Assembly: GCA_934254985.1 (NCBI GenBank)
Contig: CAKQMS010000002.1
Location: forward strand, 1 to 64,000
Length of the DNA: 64,000 nt
Direction: 5' to 3'
Origin: an uncultured Prevotella sp.
GTDB lineage: Bacteria; Bacteroidota; Bacteroidia; Bacteroidales; Bacteroidaceae
Shown here: in pieces, positions 41,766 to 51,232 of the stretch
How the letters are laid out: each line of letters begins with the position of its first letter
How positions within the stretch are numbered: the first letter of the stretch is position 1
Translations under genes and position numbers: made by a program
Notes under the pieces: model-generated
Seen by the model: only the letters and a program-made list of their open reading frames with translations
The model's database searches: none
Told to the model about the DNA's origin: nothing

Positions 41766-43307
41766 ATGAAATATCCTATCGGTATACAGAGTTTTGAGAA
41801 ACTACGTAAGGAAAGGTTCCTATATGTAGACAAGACCAAGTATATATACGAGCTTGTAGACCAAGGTGTATACTATTTTCTGAGTCGTCCGCGACGTTTC
41901 GGAAAGAGTCTTCTCATATCTACCATAGAGGCTTACTTCCAAGGAAAGAAAGAACTCTTCGACGGACTGGCAATAAAAGAGGAGGAAAAGGATTGGAAGC
42001 AATATCCTATTTTCCATATCGACCTGAATACCGCCAACTTCCGTGAAGAGGGCAGCCTATACAATCTGCTCAATGACTATTTAGACAAATGGGAAAGCAT
42101 CTATGGCACACGAAGTTCGGAAAATACGCTTGCACTTCGCTTTAAGGGAATAATAGAAAGGGCTGCCGAGAAAGAGGGACGCAATGTGGTGATTCTTATT
42201 GATGAATATGATAAGCCTATACTGCAGACTCTACGCAACCCTGAGTTGCAAGAGAAACACCGCAACCAGCTGAAAGCCTTCTACTCTGTATTAAAGACGC
42301 AAGACAAATATATCAAATTTGCCTTTATCACCGGTGTCACCAAGTTTGGAAAGGTTAGCGTGTTTAGCGACTTGAACAACTTGACAGACATATCAATGGA
42401 CAACCGCTATGTAGCAATCTGCGGTTTGACAGAAGAAGAGCTTGCAACATACTTCAAGCAAGGTATCGAAGAGTTAGCCAAGACTTACGGAGATACTATA
42501 GAAGAAACTATCGCAAAGCTAAGAGAACGATACGATGGATATCATTTTGAGGAGCACACCATAGGTATATACAATCCATTCAGTGTGCTCAATGCCATGT
42601 CAAGGAAACAATACAAAGACTATTGGTTTGAGACTGGAACTCCAACATTCCTCGTAGACTTGCTAAAGATGCACAACTATCGATTACAAAATCTAACCAC
42701 AGAACGTGTATCAAGCGATGTCATCAATAGCATAGACTCTATGTCGACAAATCCAATACCTGCGATTTATCAAAGTGGCTATCTCACGATAACTGGCTAC
42801 GATGAGAGATTCAAGAAATATTTGCTTGGCTTCCCAAACAAAGAAGTAGAAGAAGGATTCATCAATTTCTTGCTACCTCTATATTCTTCAGCAGGAACCG
42901 ACTCGCCATTCATAGTAGATGAGTTTGTTCATGATGTGGAGGCAGGAAAACCAGAGCAATTCATGCAACGTATGAAAGCCTTTTTTGCCGACACCAGCTA
43001 TCAAGTGGTAGGCAATGCTGAGCTATATTTTCAGAATGCGATGTACTTGGTTTTCAAAATGATGGGATTCTACACGCAGGTTGAACGACCAACAAGCGAT
43101 GGACGTATAGATGCGATTATCCAAACAGCAGACTATATCTACATCATAGAATGCAAACTCGACGGTTCTGCCGACGAAGCATTGAAACAAATTGCCACCA
43201 ACCACTACGATGCCCCATTCGCTATGGACAAACGTAAGTTGATTAAAATAGGTATCAACTTCAGTAGCGAGACACGTGGAGTGGAAAGTTGGAAAATAGA
43301 AGAATAA
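41766..43307 (+). CDS. AAA-ATPase-like protein with PD-(D/E)XK nuclease domain
   Basis: 513-aa protein of the AAA-ATPase-like/DUF1703 type. The N-terminus is YPIGIQSFEKLRKERFLYVDKTKYIYEL, Walker A RPRRFGKS (41-48), Walker B NVVILIDEYDKPIL (about 138-151), then AFITGVTKFGKVSVFSDLNNL. The C-terminal PD-(D/E)XK_9 domain holds GRIDAIIQTADYIYIIECKLDG (Asp, then ExK as ECK). Its biological role is unknown; the family is multicopy and strain-variable in gut Bacteroidetes. It interrupts a polysaccharide operon without breaking any gene, is co-directional, and has no promoter of its own that I can see. Confidence 0.9.
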   Translation: MKYPIGIQSFEKLRKERFLYVDKTKYIYELVDQGVYYFLSRPRRFGKSLLISTIEAYFQGKKELFDGLAIKEEEKDWKQYPIFHIDLNTANFREEGSLYNLLNDYLDKWESIYGTRSSENTLALRFKGIIERAAEKEGRNVVILIDEYDKPILQTLRNPELQEKHRNQLKAFYSVLKTQDKYIKFAFITGVTKFGKVSVFSDLNNLTDISMDNRYVAICGLTEEELATYFKQGIEELAKTYGDTIEETIAKLRERYDGYHFEEHTIGIYNPFSVLNAMSRKQYKDYWFETGTPTFLVDLLKMHNYRLQNLTTERVSSDVINSIDSMSTNPIPAIYQSGYLTITGYDERFKKYLLGFPNKEVEEGFINFLLPLYSSAGTDSPFIVDEFVHDVEAGKPEQFMQRMKAFFADTSYQVVGNAELYFQNAMYLVFKMMGFYTQVERPTSDGRIDAIIQTADYIYIIECKLDGSADEALKQIATNHYDAPFAMDKRKLIKIGINFSSETRGVESWKIEE

Positions 43308-43341
43308 AAAAGCGATATATGTACATACTAAGTTATGTATA

Positions 43342-43377
43342 GCAATAGTTGCGACAATTGCCAACTTGAGCAAGTAA
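43342..43377 (+). repeat. Second copy of the export gene 3' end
   Basis: 36 bp matching 41683-41718 at 31 positions, encoding AIVATIANLSK and a stop. It is in the same orientation as the original and lies just upstream of the chain-length gene. Confidence 0.88.
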
Positions 43378-43410
43378 TAAACGTGAGGATAAAGAAAACA
43401 AAACTTGATA

Positions 43411-44478
43411 ATGGAAGATAATAAGAAAAACATCGAGGTAATAGACCTCAGAGTGATTTTCAAGAAGATATTGGCAAACAAGAAGTTATACTTCAAAGTG
43501 TTGCCAATAGTATTCGTACTATCGTGTGCATATATATTGTGTATACCTCGTACATACACCTCAAGCCTCAGCCTTGCACCTGAGATGAACAATAGTTCAA
43601 GCCTTGGTGGAACAATTGGGTCTTTGGCTTCATCGTTCGGTTTCGACCTTGGCAACATGGAGACATCTGATGCCATTAACCCTATGCTCTACCCTGATTT
43701 GATGGAAGACAATGGGTTTATTGTTGGTTTGTTTGATATAAAGGTAGTATCTGCAGATGGTGAAATAAAATGCAACTACTACGATTATCTCACCAAACAT
43801 CAAGATGAACCCTTTTGGTCGAAAGGAATAGGCAGCATAAAGAATCTCTTTGCAGAGAAAGAAACACCTATAAAAGGAGCTTCAAAAAGCAGTCCATATA
43901 TGCTTTCAAAGAGACAAGATGGTATTGTAGAGGGTATTCGTAAAGACATCACTATCAGCATTGACAAGAAAACTGCAGTCATTACAATTACTGCCCAAGC
44001 TCAAGATCCTCTGATTTGCAAAACCCTTGCCGACTCTGTAAAAGAGCGTCTACAGGTGTTTATAACCAACTATCGTACAAGTAAGTCGCGTATCGACGAA
44101 GAATACTATAAGAATTTAGCAACCGAGGCAAAGCATGAATATGAAAAAGCTCGTCAGCTATATGGCTCATACGCAGATGCCAATACCGACTTACAGCTTG
44201 CAAGCCTACGCTCTAAGCAAGAAGACTTGGAGAACGATATGCAGCTGAAATACAATGCCTATAGCACTATGATGACTCAATATCAGGCTGCTAAGGCAAA
44301 GGTTCAGGAACGCACACCTGCATTCACCATTGTAAAGGGAGCTGCAGTTCCTGTAAAGGCGTCAGGTCCAAAGAGAATGATTTTTGTTATCGGCATGTGT
44401 ATACTTGCATTCATTGGATGTACAATATATATTCTAAAAAACAATATTAAAAGATTTTTCATACAAGAAAATATCTAA
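43411..44478 (+). CDS. Chain-length determinant (Wzz-like) protein
   Basis: 355-aa polysaccharide co-polymerase: an N-terminal cytoplasmic stretch (MEDNKKNIEVIDLRVIFKKILANKKLYFK), a first membrane helix (about 33-50, VLPIVFVLSCAYILCI) and a large periplasmic domain with a coiled-coil (KNLATEAKHEYEKARQLYGSY). A second helix lies at about 325-345, preceded by the usual Pro-rich motif PVKASGPKR. It sets polymer length during Wzy polymerisation. There is no C-terminal tyrosine kinase. An upstream in-frame TTG at 43405 is possible, but the ATG at 43411 is preferred. Confidence 0.88.
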   Translation: MEDNKKNIEVIDLRVIFKKILANKKLYFKVLPIVFVLSCAYILCIPRTYTSSLSLAPEMNNSSSLGGTIGSLASSFGFDLGNMETSDAINPMLYPDLMEDNGFIVGLFDIKVVSADGEIKCNYYDYLTKHQDEPFWSKGIGSIKNLFAEKETPIKGASKSSPYMLSKRQDGIVEGIRKDITISIDKKTAVITITAQAQDPLICKTLADSVKERLQVFITNYRTSKSRIDEEYYKNLATEAKHEYEKARQLYGSYADANTDLQLASLRSKQEDLENDMQLKYNAYSTMMTQYQAAKAKVQERTPAFTIVKGAAVPVKASGPKRMIFVIGMCILAFIGCTIYILKNNIKRFFIQENI

Positions 44479-44481
44479 TAG

Positions 44482-45996
44482 ATGGATACTAATAAAAGAA
44501 TAGTAGTAAATACGTTCGCACAACATATTAGAGCAATAGTGAACATTCTAATGTCATTATTTGCAACTCGTTATATATTGCTAGCTTTGGGAAGTTCTGA
44601 CTTTGGAATATTCTCATTGATAGGAAGTACTGTTGCCATGTTAGGATTCATTACCAATGCTTTAGTTGTTACGACTCAACGCCATCTATCTTATTGTCAT
44701 GGAGCCAATAAAACAGATGAAATACGAATTGTATTTTCTAATAGTCTCTTTGTCCATATAATTATCAGTATAGCATTAATTATGGTTCTATCATTGATAG
44801 AGCCTTTGCTATTTAATGGATTTCTTGAAATAAAAAGCGACAGGGTTTTAGTAGCTGAATATGTATATTTTATAGTCATAACAATGTTAGTATTATCAAT
44901 ACTGACATCCCCTTTTAGAGCGTTGTTTATAGCTCGCGAAAATATAGTATACATTTCATTTATAGACATTCTTGATGGTGCCATTAGACTTGGGCTCGCT
45001 ATAATTCTTCTTTACATAAATACAGACAAGCTTCTTACATACGCATGGATGATGCTTTCAATTTCTATCTTTAATTTGGTAGCATTTTCTGTATATGCAA
45101 AAAAACATTTCTCAGAAACATGCCTATGGCCACAAAGAAAAGATATTAGCAAAAATGTCATTATAAAAATACTCGATTTCGCAGGTTGGACTTTCTATAG
45201 TACAGGATGCATTATAGGAAGAAACCAAGGAATGGCAATCGTATTGAATTCTTTCTTTGGTACAATTATAAATACAGCATATGGAATAGCATCACAGATA
45301 CTAAATGCAGTACAGTTTATTTCTCAGGCCATCATCAACGCCATGAGCCCACAAATTATAAAAGCAGAAGGTAACAAAGATAGAAAACGTATGCTTTCAC
45401 TTTCTGAGGTTTCATGCAAATACTCTTATTTACTTTTGGCCATCATAGTAATTCCAACTTGTTTTGAGATGCCATCTATTTTATCAATATGGCTTGGCTC
45501 CATTCCTGATTATACAATATTCATAAGCAGAATATTACTAATTTCCGCATTAGTTGATCAAATATCAATGGGATTGGGAGTTGCGAATCAAGCAATAGGA
45601 AACATACGCAACTATTCAATTACCATCAACACCATAAAAATAATAACTTTGCCTGCAATATACATATTATTATATATGGGATATGAAATACAACAAGCTA
45701 TGTGGATATATTTAGCTATAGAAGCTGTTTGCTCTATAACTCGTATTCCTTTCCTAAAATATTCAGCAGGACTCTCTGTTAGACATTACATTACAAAAGT
45801 ATTATTAAAGATTTCTGTTCCAACTATACTTATTGTTGTTGCTTGTTTACTATGCACTAATATCAATGCTAGTAGTTGGCGTTTTCTATTGACATATATA
45901 ATATCAATGTTAACAGGAGCTATCTCAATATGGATAACTGCTCTAACTCGGAAAGAAAAAGAGATATCATTACAAATGATTAAAATTAAAAGATAA
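44482..45996 (+). CDS. Polysaccharide flippase (Wzx-like)
   Basis: 504-aa membrane protein with 12-14 helices of the MOP flippase superfamily (VNTFAQHIRAIVNILMSLFATRYILLALGSSDFGIFSLIGS at the start is typical). It moves lipid-linked repeat units across the inner membrane. It starts 3 bp after the chain-length gene. From here to about 52.0 kb the DNA is clearly richer in A+T than the flanking export and initiation genes, as is usual for strain-specific polysaccharide clusters gained by transfer. Confidence 0.88.
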   Translation: MDTNKRIVVNTFAQHIRAIVNILMSLFATRYILLALGSSDFGIFSLIGSTVAMLGFITNALVVTTQRHLSYCHGANKTDEIRIVFSNSLFVHIIISIALIMVLSLIEPLLFNGFLEIKSDRVLVAEYVYFIVITMLVLSILTSPFRALFIARENIVYISFIDILDGAIRLGLAIILLYINTDKLLTYAWMMLSISIFNLVAFSVYAKKHFSETCLWPQRKDISKNVIIKILDFAGWTFYSTGCIIGRNQGMAIVLNSFFGTIINTAYGIASQILNAVQFISQAIINAMSPQIIKAEGNKDRKRMLSLSEVSCKYSYLLLAIIVIPTCFEMPSILSIWLGSIPDYTIFISRILLISALVDQISMGLGVANQAIGNIRNYSITINTIKIITLPAIYILLYMGYEIQQAMWIYLAIEAVCSITRIPFLKYSAGLSVRHYITKVLLKISVPTILIVVACLLCTNINASSWRFLLTYIISMLTGAISIWITALTRKEKEISLQMIKIKR

Positions 45997-46001
45997 GCAA
46001 T

Positions 46002-46928
46002 ATGAATATCATTATAAAAAAACTACTTGGAGTATGGTATAAACCTATTCAGAATTACATATTCAAAATCATAGGAGTAATATCACCAAAGACTCTTGTT
46101 TCAATTCAATACAAAAGAGGATTTAAACATGCATTAAATTGGCAAGACCCTAAAGATATCAACGAAAAAATAAACTGGCTAAAGTTCAATTCTAACACAG
46201 AGATTTGGACAAAGCTCACAGACAAATACCTCGTTAGAGAACATATTGCAAAAATGGGATTTGCAGATATGCTCGTAAAGCTTTATGGCAAATGGGAAAA
46301 GCCTGAAGATATAGATTGGCATGCGTTACCTAAAAAATTCATCATGAAGACCAACAATGGTAGTGGTGAAGTTTTTATTTGTAATGATAAGTCAACCATT
46401 AACATCAACGAATGGACAGCTCGTTTCAAAAAGATGCTCTCTGTAAAATTCGGAGACTCTATGGGCGAACCACACTATAATAAGATTCCACCATGCATTA
46501 TTGCTGAAGAATTATTAGACATCAAAAAGCAGCCTATAGCAACATCATCATTGATAGACTATAAAATATGGTCTTTTAATGGAAAGCCTGCATATATATG
46601 GGCTTGCTACAATCGAACTTCTACATCTGTAGAAGTAGGCGTATATGATTTGGATTGGAATTTTCATCCTGAATATTCAATCTCCACTCCACATTACAAA
46701 TTGGCAAAAACTACAATGCCACGTCCTAAATCACTTGATACGATGCTTGAAGTAGCATCAGTTTTATCAAAAGGATTTCCCGAGGTACGTGTAGACTTAT
46801 ATGAAGTAGACAACAAGCCATATTTTGGTGAACTAACTTTCACATCCGCTGGAGGTTTTAACGATTTCTATACACCAGATTTTCTAAAGATATTAGGAGA
46901 CCTCACTATAATTAAAGAAAAGGTATGA
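46002..46928 (+). CDS. TupA-like ATP-grasp glycan-modifying protein
   Basis: 308-aa cytoplasmic protein of the TupA-like ATP-grasp family (NWQDPKDINEKINWLKF, TDKYLVREHIAKMGF, KFIMKTNNGSGEVFI, YKIWSFNGKPAYIWAC, DLYEVDNKPYFGELTFTSAGGF). Relatives occur in polysaccharide clusters and are thought to attach amino acids or peptides, or to act as transferases on the glycan. The acidic metal/nucleotide residues D-x-Y and G-E-L-T-F are present. Its stop overlaps the next start (ATGA). Confidence 0.82.
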   Translation: MNIIIKKLLGVWYKPIQNYIFKIIGVISPKTLVSIQYKRGFKHALNWQDPKDINEKINWLKFNSNTEIWTKLTDKYLVREHIAKMGFADMLVKLYGKWEKPEDIDWHALPKKFIMKTNNGSGEVFICNDKSTININEWTARFKKMLSVKFGDSMGEPHYNKIPPCIIAEELLDIKKQPIATSSLIDYKIWSFNGKPAYIWACYNRTSTSVEVGVYDLDWNFHPEYSISTPHYKLAKTTMPRPKSLDTMLEVASVLSKGFPEVRVDLYEVDNKPYFGELTFTSAGGFNDFYTPDFLKILGDLTIIKEKV

Positions 46929-48091
46929 CTGATAAAATAAATACACAACTCATAATTCAAGTAAGCATACTGACTTTACTTATCCTAAATGTCAGTATTA
47001 GTTTTACAGCATTTGACTTTCTACAAGGATGCTCTTATCTTGTATGGGGTCTATGCTGTATATCGTTCTTGGGATTAAGTGTACTATTTATCAAGAAACC
47101 TTATATAACTTACCTCGATGCTTGTGTTCTGACATACCTAATTGTAATAATTGTATCAACATTTATAAATGGTACGGATTTAAAAACGGCATTATACCGT
47201 TCAATCGAATTAATATTATTAATGTTAATATACAACCAATGGGAGAAGCCTAACGTTGTAGCAAAGACTTTTGCTATAGTATTATCATTGTGTGCATATT
47301 TAAATCTTCTAATAATGATTATTTTTCCAGACTGGATGTTTGCAGCCAAAGATACTTTTGATAGTCATTTACTAGGTGGCAACTATAATCAGATTGGAAG
47401 TAGACTTATATTCGCACTTACTCTAACTATATTATGTTTTCGCTTCAGCAAATGGTGGATTGTTAACTTTATTTTTCTTTCCATCACCTCTATAACAATA
47501 TTGGCCCTTGTTGGATCCATGACATCTTTGTCATGTATCATCTTATTCATACTTTTTTGTTTAATTCCATCTGTAAAAATTCAGAAAATATGTCTAATAT
47601 GCTTTTTTATATTCTATCTTATATTTCAATTTGGCGTTTGTTTTAATGGAGAAGGATTGCATAATAACAAGATGGCTGTATATATTATTGAAGATGTTTT
47701 AGGCAAAGATATTACATTTACCAATCGTACACAACTTTGGGATGCTGCGGGCAAAAAATTTGTAGAATCACCTATATTAGGATATGGATTTGTTGATAAG
47801 GAATGGTATCTTGCAAATATGGAGTCTTCTGCCATCGGTCCTCACAATTTTATATATAGTATATTGTTAAATGGTGGACTAACTCTAATAGCGATACTAC
47901 TATTATCTATCGTTGTTATGTTTCGACGGTTAATAGGACATATTGACAAGACTGCCACTATTGTTCTTATGGGAACTTGCGTTTTTCTTTTCATGTCAAC
48001 AATGGAAGTTTTTCCTTTCTTTTTCTTCTTTGGTTTAATATATACTTTGTATTACTACCCTTCCATAAATTTCAAAAGCAATGAAGAATAG
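46925..48091 (+). CDS. O-antigen/EPS polymerase (Wzy-like)
   Basis: 388-aa membrane protein with 10-12 helices and a large loop (about 225-310) holding NRTQLWDAAGKKFVESPILGYGF and GPHNFIYSILLNGG, the features of the O-antigen ligase/polymerase family. In an operon with flippase and chain-length genes it is most likely the polymerase. It overlaps its neighbours by 4 bp upstream and 11 bp downstream, so translation is probably coupled. Confidence 0.85.
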   Translation: MTDKINTQLIIQVSILTLLILNVSISFTAFDFLQGCSYLVWGLCCISFLGLSVLFIKKPYITYLDACVLTYLIVIIVSTFINGTDLKTALYRSIELILLMLIYNQWEKPNVVAKTFAIVLSLCAYLNLLIMIIFPDWMFAAKDTFDSHLLGGNYNQIGSRLIFALTLTILCFRFSKWWIVNFIFLSITSITILALVGSMTSLSCIILFILFCLIPSVKIQKICLICFFIFYLIFQFGVCFNGEGLHNNKMAVYIIEDVLGKDITFTNRTQLWDAAGKKFVESPILGYGFVDKEWYLANMESSAIGPHNFIYSILLNGGLTLIAILLLSIVVMFRRLIGHIDKTATIVLMGTCVFLFMSTMEVFPFFFFFGLIYTLYYYPSINFKSNEE

Positions 48092-49133
48092 TTTTCATAA
48101 CCCCACATCAACATCACCAACTCTATCTATTGTTATTCCTTTCTTCAATAAGAAAATATTGACAGGAAAAATGATAGACAGCATCATTGCAAACAAATTC
48201 ACTTCATGGGAATTGCTTGCCATAGATGACGGCTCAAGCCAAGAAACATTGGAGTACTTAAAGAAATATGAAGTATATGACAACATACAGATTATACATA
48301 GAAATATTGAGCCAAAAGGCGCACAGACATGTAGAAATATAGGTCTTCAGAAAGCCCGTGGAGAATATATTGTTTTTTTTGACTCTGATGATTATATTAC
48401 ACCAACATGTTTAGGCACAAGGGTCTCTGAAATTACCAAACGCCCAGATTTAGACTTTATGGTATTTCCTTCAGCCACTTTAGTTGATGAAGACTTTAAT
48501 GCAAATGCAAAAGAATTCATTTTCGGCTATAAGGTTTACAAAGACGATATTAAGGCTTTCGCACGAAGAGAGCTTCCATTTATCGTATGGTCGAACATCT
48601 ATCGTACTGCATCTATACGTAGGAATTCTCTAGAATGGGATACAAATCTCTTATCTCTACAAGATGCAGATTTCAACCTTCGTGCAATATTGGCAGGTTT
48701 GAAATACGACTATTGCAAGACAAAAGCCGATTATGGCTACAGGATATTCTATTGCAATGATTCTGTATCAAAGAACATCTGTTCTTCAGATCATTTTAAT
48801 AGTCATATATATGCATCAGAAAATTTCTTTAAATACTTAAGATTACATTTTGGGCATAAATACGATACTGCTGTATTCCAAGGTGTTTTAAATCTTTATA
48901 ACAATATTTTTACAGATGGAGTAGACATAAACTATGCTAAACAAATGGCAGAATGTCTAAAAAAATATCATAAGTTATATGGAACTCTATTAAAAATACA
49001 GATTGCCATAACAGAAGTACTCGAGCATCTATTACCAAAAAAACGAGCACGACAAATTCCTATGGTGCCATATCTTCTTCCTTTTATTATAAGAAAGAAA
49101 ATGACTAGAAAAAAAATTAATCCTATTATGTAA
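48081..49133 (+). CDS. Family 2 glycosyltransferase
   Basis: 350-aa GT-A fold enzyme: LSIVIPFFNKKILTGKMIDSI, LLAIDDGSSQETLEYLKKY, QTCRNIGLQKARGEYIVFFDSDDYITP (the DxD-like SDD motif, about residues 98-102), then a variable acceptor half. Adds one sugar to the lipid-linked repeat unit; donor not readable. Overlaps the polymerase gene by 11 bp. Confidence 0.9.
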   Translation: MKNSFHNPTSTSPTLSIVIPFFNKKILTGKMIDSIIANKFTSWELLAIDDGSSQETLEYLKKYEVYDNIQIIHRNIEPKGAQTCRNIGLQKARGEYIVFFDSDDYITPTCLGTRVSEITKRPDLDFMVFPSATLVDEDFNANAKEFIFGYKVYKDDIKAFARRELPFIVWSNIYRTASIRRNSLEWDTNLLSLQDADFNLRAILAGLKYDYCKTKADYGYRIFYCNDSVSKNICSSDHFNSHIYASENFFKYLRLHFGHKYDTAVFQGVLNLYNNIFTDGVDINYAKQMAECLKKYHKLYGTLLKIQIAITEVLEHLLPKKRARQIPMVPYLLPFIIRKKMTRKKINPIM

Positions 49134-49140
49134 TATCAAC

Positions 49141-50046
49141 ATGAAACGTTTATCAATAATCATAGTAACCTACAACTCCGAACACGATATCTACGATTGC
49201 GTGAGCTCGATTATGAAGTTCTCAGACATTCCTTTGTCTGAGATTGAACTCATCATCGTCGACAATAACAGTCGCGATACAGATACCATGTTCATAAAGC
49301 TAAAGGAGCTATATGGCAACGACATCGTTTTGATAAAAAACACTCATAATGGAGGTTACGGTCAAGGTAATAATGTTGGTATCAAGAAGGCAACAGCACC
49401 TGTGATTCTAATCATGAATCCCGATGTGCGTCTCATAGAGCCAATATTCAAGACTGCAGTTGAAGCCTTCGAAAACAATTCTGAATTGGCAATGTATGGT
49501 ATGAAGCAGATGCTAACTCCTACCCTACCGAACACAAACTCCTTCACCTGCACTTATGCCATAAACGGATATATACAGACCATAATGTCGTCGGTATGCA
49601 ACCGCTACGACCTCTACATAGCAAAATACATGCATTTCTCTGGCTCTTGCTTCTATATCCGTAAGCAAATGTTTGAGCATGCTGGACTTTTCGATGAGTC
49701 TGTTTTTATGTATGGCGAAGAGGAAGACATACATTATCGTATGTGGCAACTTGGCTATAAAAAGATGGTATACAATCCAAAGCTCCACTACATTCACTTA
49801 GTAAAAGAACGTAAGCCTGACCTTAAATACGAACTAAAACTAATTGATGTAGCAGTATTTCAGAATGAGAAAAAAGGATATGCTGCAATTGATATTTTGA
49901 AAAACAGATTGCGAAATACCTACCTTCTAATAGTACGTTGTAAGCTAAAGTCTTTTTGTGGTAAACACGACAAGAATCTGGAAGAAATGCTTTTGAAACT
50001 AAAGGCAGAAATTAAAAATAAAATCAATACACTACCTAGCAAATAA
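49141..50046 (+). CDS. Family 2 glycosyltransferase (rhamnosyltransferase-like)
   Basis: 301-aa enzyme with LSIIIVTYNSEHDIYDCVSSI, IIVDNNSRDTDTM, NGGYGQGNNVGIKKATAPVILIMNPDVRL, the NPD motif of rhamnosyltransferase-type GT2 proteins, and FMYGEEEDIHYRMWQLGYK. It is likely to transfer a deoxyhexose, but the donor is not proven. Base composition is less AT-rich than that of its neighbours on both sides. Confidence 0.88.
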   Translation: MKRLSIIIVTYNSEHDIYDCVSSIMKFSDIPLSEIELIIVDNNSRDTDTMFIKLKELYGNDIVLIKNTHNGGYGQGNNVGIKKATAPVILIMNPDVRLIEPIFKTAVEAFENNSELAMYGMKQMLTPTLPNTNSFTCTYAINGYIQTIMSSVCNRYDLYIAKYMHFSGSCFYIRKQMFEHAGLFDESVFMYGEEEDIHYRMWQLGYKKMVYNPKLHYIHLVKERKPDLKYELKLIDVAVFQNEKKGYAAIDILKNRLRNTYLLIVRCKLKSFCGKHDKNLEEMLLKLKAEIKNKINTLPSK

Positions 50047-50052
50047 TACTTT

Positions 50053-51144
50053 ATGAAAAAGGCTTTATTAATATACTTCCAAGACTTCCATACCGTAAAC
50101 GACGGAGGAAGCCTTGTAAACAAACGCAATGCGGAAATGGTTACACAAATTCTTGGAAAAGAAAATGTTGATTTTTATTTCGTAAATAACACAAAGAAAC
50201 GCAGTCTATTATCATTAGCTTTCGCTGCATTTCTTTTTCCATTTGGCTATTTTAATGGTTTGACTCCTAATAAACTCAAATCCATTATAAAAATGTCGAA
50301 TAAATACGATTATATTTTAATAAACACGAGCCTTTTTGGTATAATAGCCAAGAAGTTGAAAGAAAATGGGTATAAAGGAAAAGTTATTAGTTTCTTCCAC
50401 AATATAGAGAGATATTACTATGAAGCAAGAGTGAGCAAGAAGTTACCTTTTAGAAATATCGTTATTAATTGTGCTGCTAAAAATGACGAATATAGTATAA
50501 AGCATGCAAGTATATCTATAGGTTTGTGTGAAAGAGATTGTAATATTCTGCAAAAAGAATATGGAAAAGAGTTTGATGCAATAGTTCCAGTAACTTTCAA
50601 CGACAAGTGTGAAGTCAAGAACTATGACCTGCAAATTCTTACCAACAAAAGACCTAAATGTTATTTTATAGGAAGCAACTTTCCTGCTAACTCTGAAGGT
50701 CTTTTATGGTTTGTAAAAAATGTATTACCACATGTAGATATCGATTTCAAGGTAATCGGTAAAGATATGGATTTGTTAAAGAATTCAGAAACATGCCTCA
50801 AAGATATTACAGTTCTCTCAAATGTACCAGACCTGTCTCAATACTTCGAAGAAGCTGACTTCATGATATTTCCAATATTTTCGGGGAGCGGAATGAAGGT
50901 AAAAACATGCGAAGCTTTGATGTACGGTAAAAACATCTTAGGTTCTAAAGAATCATTTGAAGGTTATGAGCTTGACACTTCGTCTTGTGGTAAACTCTGT
51001 AACACAGCAAAAGAATATATAGATACCATAAAATATTTCTCAGAAAATCCAGTTCCAAGATATAACGTATACTCACGTTCTATCTTTGAAACAAAATATT
51101 CAAATGCCTTTGCACTTAAAGTATTTAGAGAGTTATTTCGATAA
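50053..51144 (+). CDS. Family 4-type glycosyltransferase
   Basis: 363-aa GT-B fold protein. The C-terminal half has the sugar-nucleotide-binding pattern KCYFIGSNFPANSEGLLWFVKNVLPH and DFMIFPIFSGSGMKVKTCEALMYGKNILGS, where E-x7-E of GT4 enzymes is replaced by a GMK...E arrangement. It adds a sugar in the repeat unit. It is the last gene of the tightly packed stretch before a new promoter at 51.2 kb. Confidence 0.85.
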   Translation: MKKALLIYFQDFHTVNDGGSLVNKRNAEMVTQILGKENVDFYFVNNTKKRSLLSLAFAAFLFPFGYFNGLTPNKLKSIIKMSNKYDYILINTSLFGIIAKKLKENGYKGKVISFFHNIERYYYEARVSKKLPFRNIVINCAAKNDEYSIKHASISIGLCERDCNILQKEYGKEFDAIVPVTFNDKCEVKNYDLQILTNKRPKCYFIGSNFPANSEGLLWFVKNVLPHVDIDFKVIGKDMDLLKNSETCLKDITVLSNVPDLSQYFEEADFMIFPIFSGSGMKVKTCEALMYGKNILGSKESFEGYELDTSSCGKLCNTAKEYIDTIKYFSENPVPRYNVYSRSIFETKYSNAFALKVFRELFR

Positions 51145-51201
51145 AAACAAAGTAAATGGTAGTTTGCTGATAAAATGTTTTGGCATGTCGGAATTAATTG
51201 C

Positions 51202-51209
51202 TACTTTTG
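51202..51209 (+). promoter_or_regulatory. -7 box before the last glycosyltransferase
   Basis: TACTTTTG, 24-31 bp upstream of the start, with TTTG at about 51179 as a -33 element. It suggests separate transcription of this gene. Confidence 0.5.
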
Positions 51210-51232
51210 CATCATAATACGACAATGCCACT

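Larger units (their letters stand above)
41683..43377 (+). mobile_element. Candidate single-gene ATPase cassette in the capsule operon
   Basis: The last 12 codons and stop of the export gene (41683-41718) reappear at 43342-43377. Of 36 bases, 31 are identical, including 23 in a row (41695-41717 and 43354-43376). The differences are synonymous or conservative (AMIATIANLSK against AIVATIANLSK, TAG against TAA). Between them lies one AAA/PD-(D/E)XK gene. The chain-length gene begins 33 bp beyond the second copy, as expected of the undisturbed operon. No recombinase is present. Confidence 0.5.
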
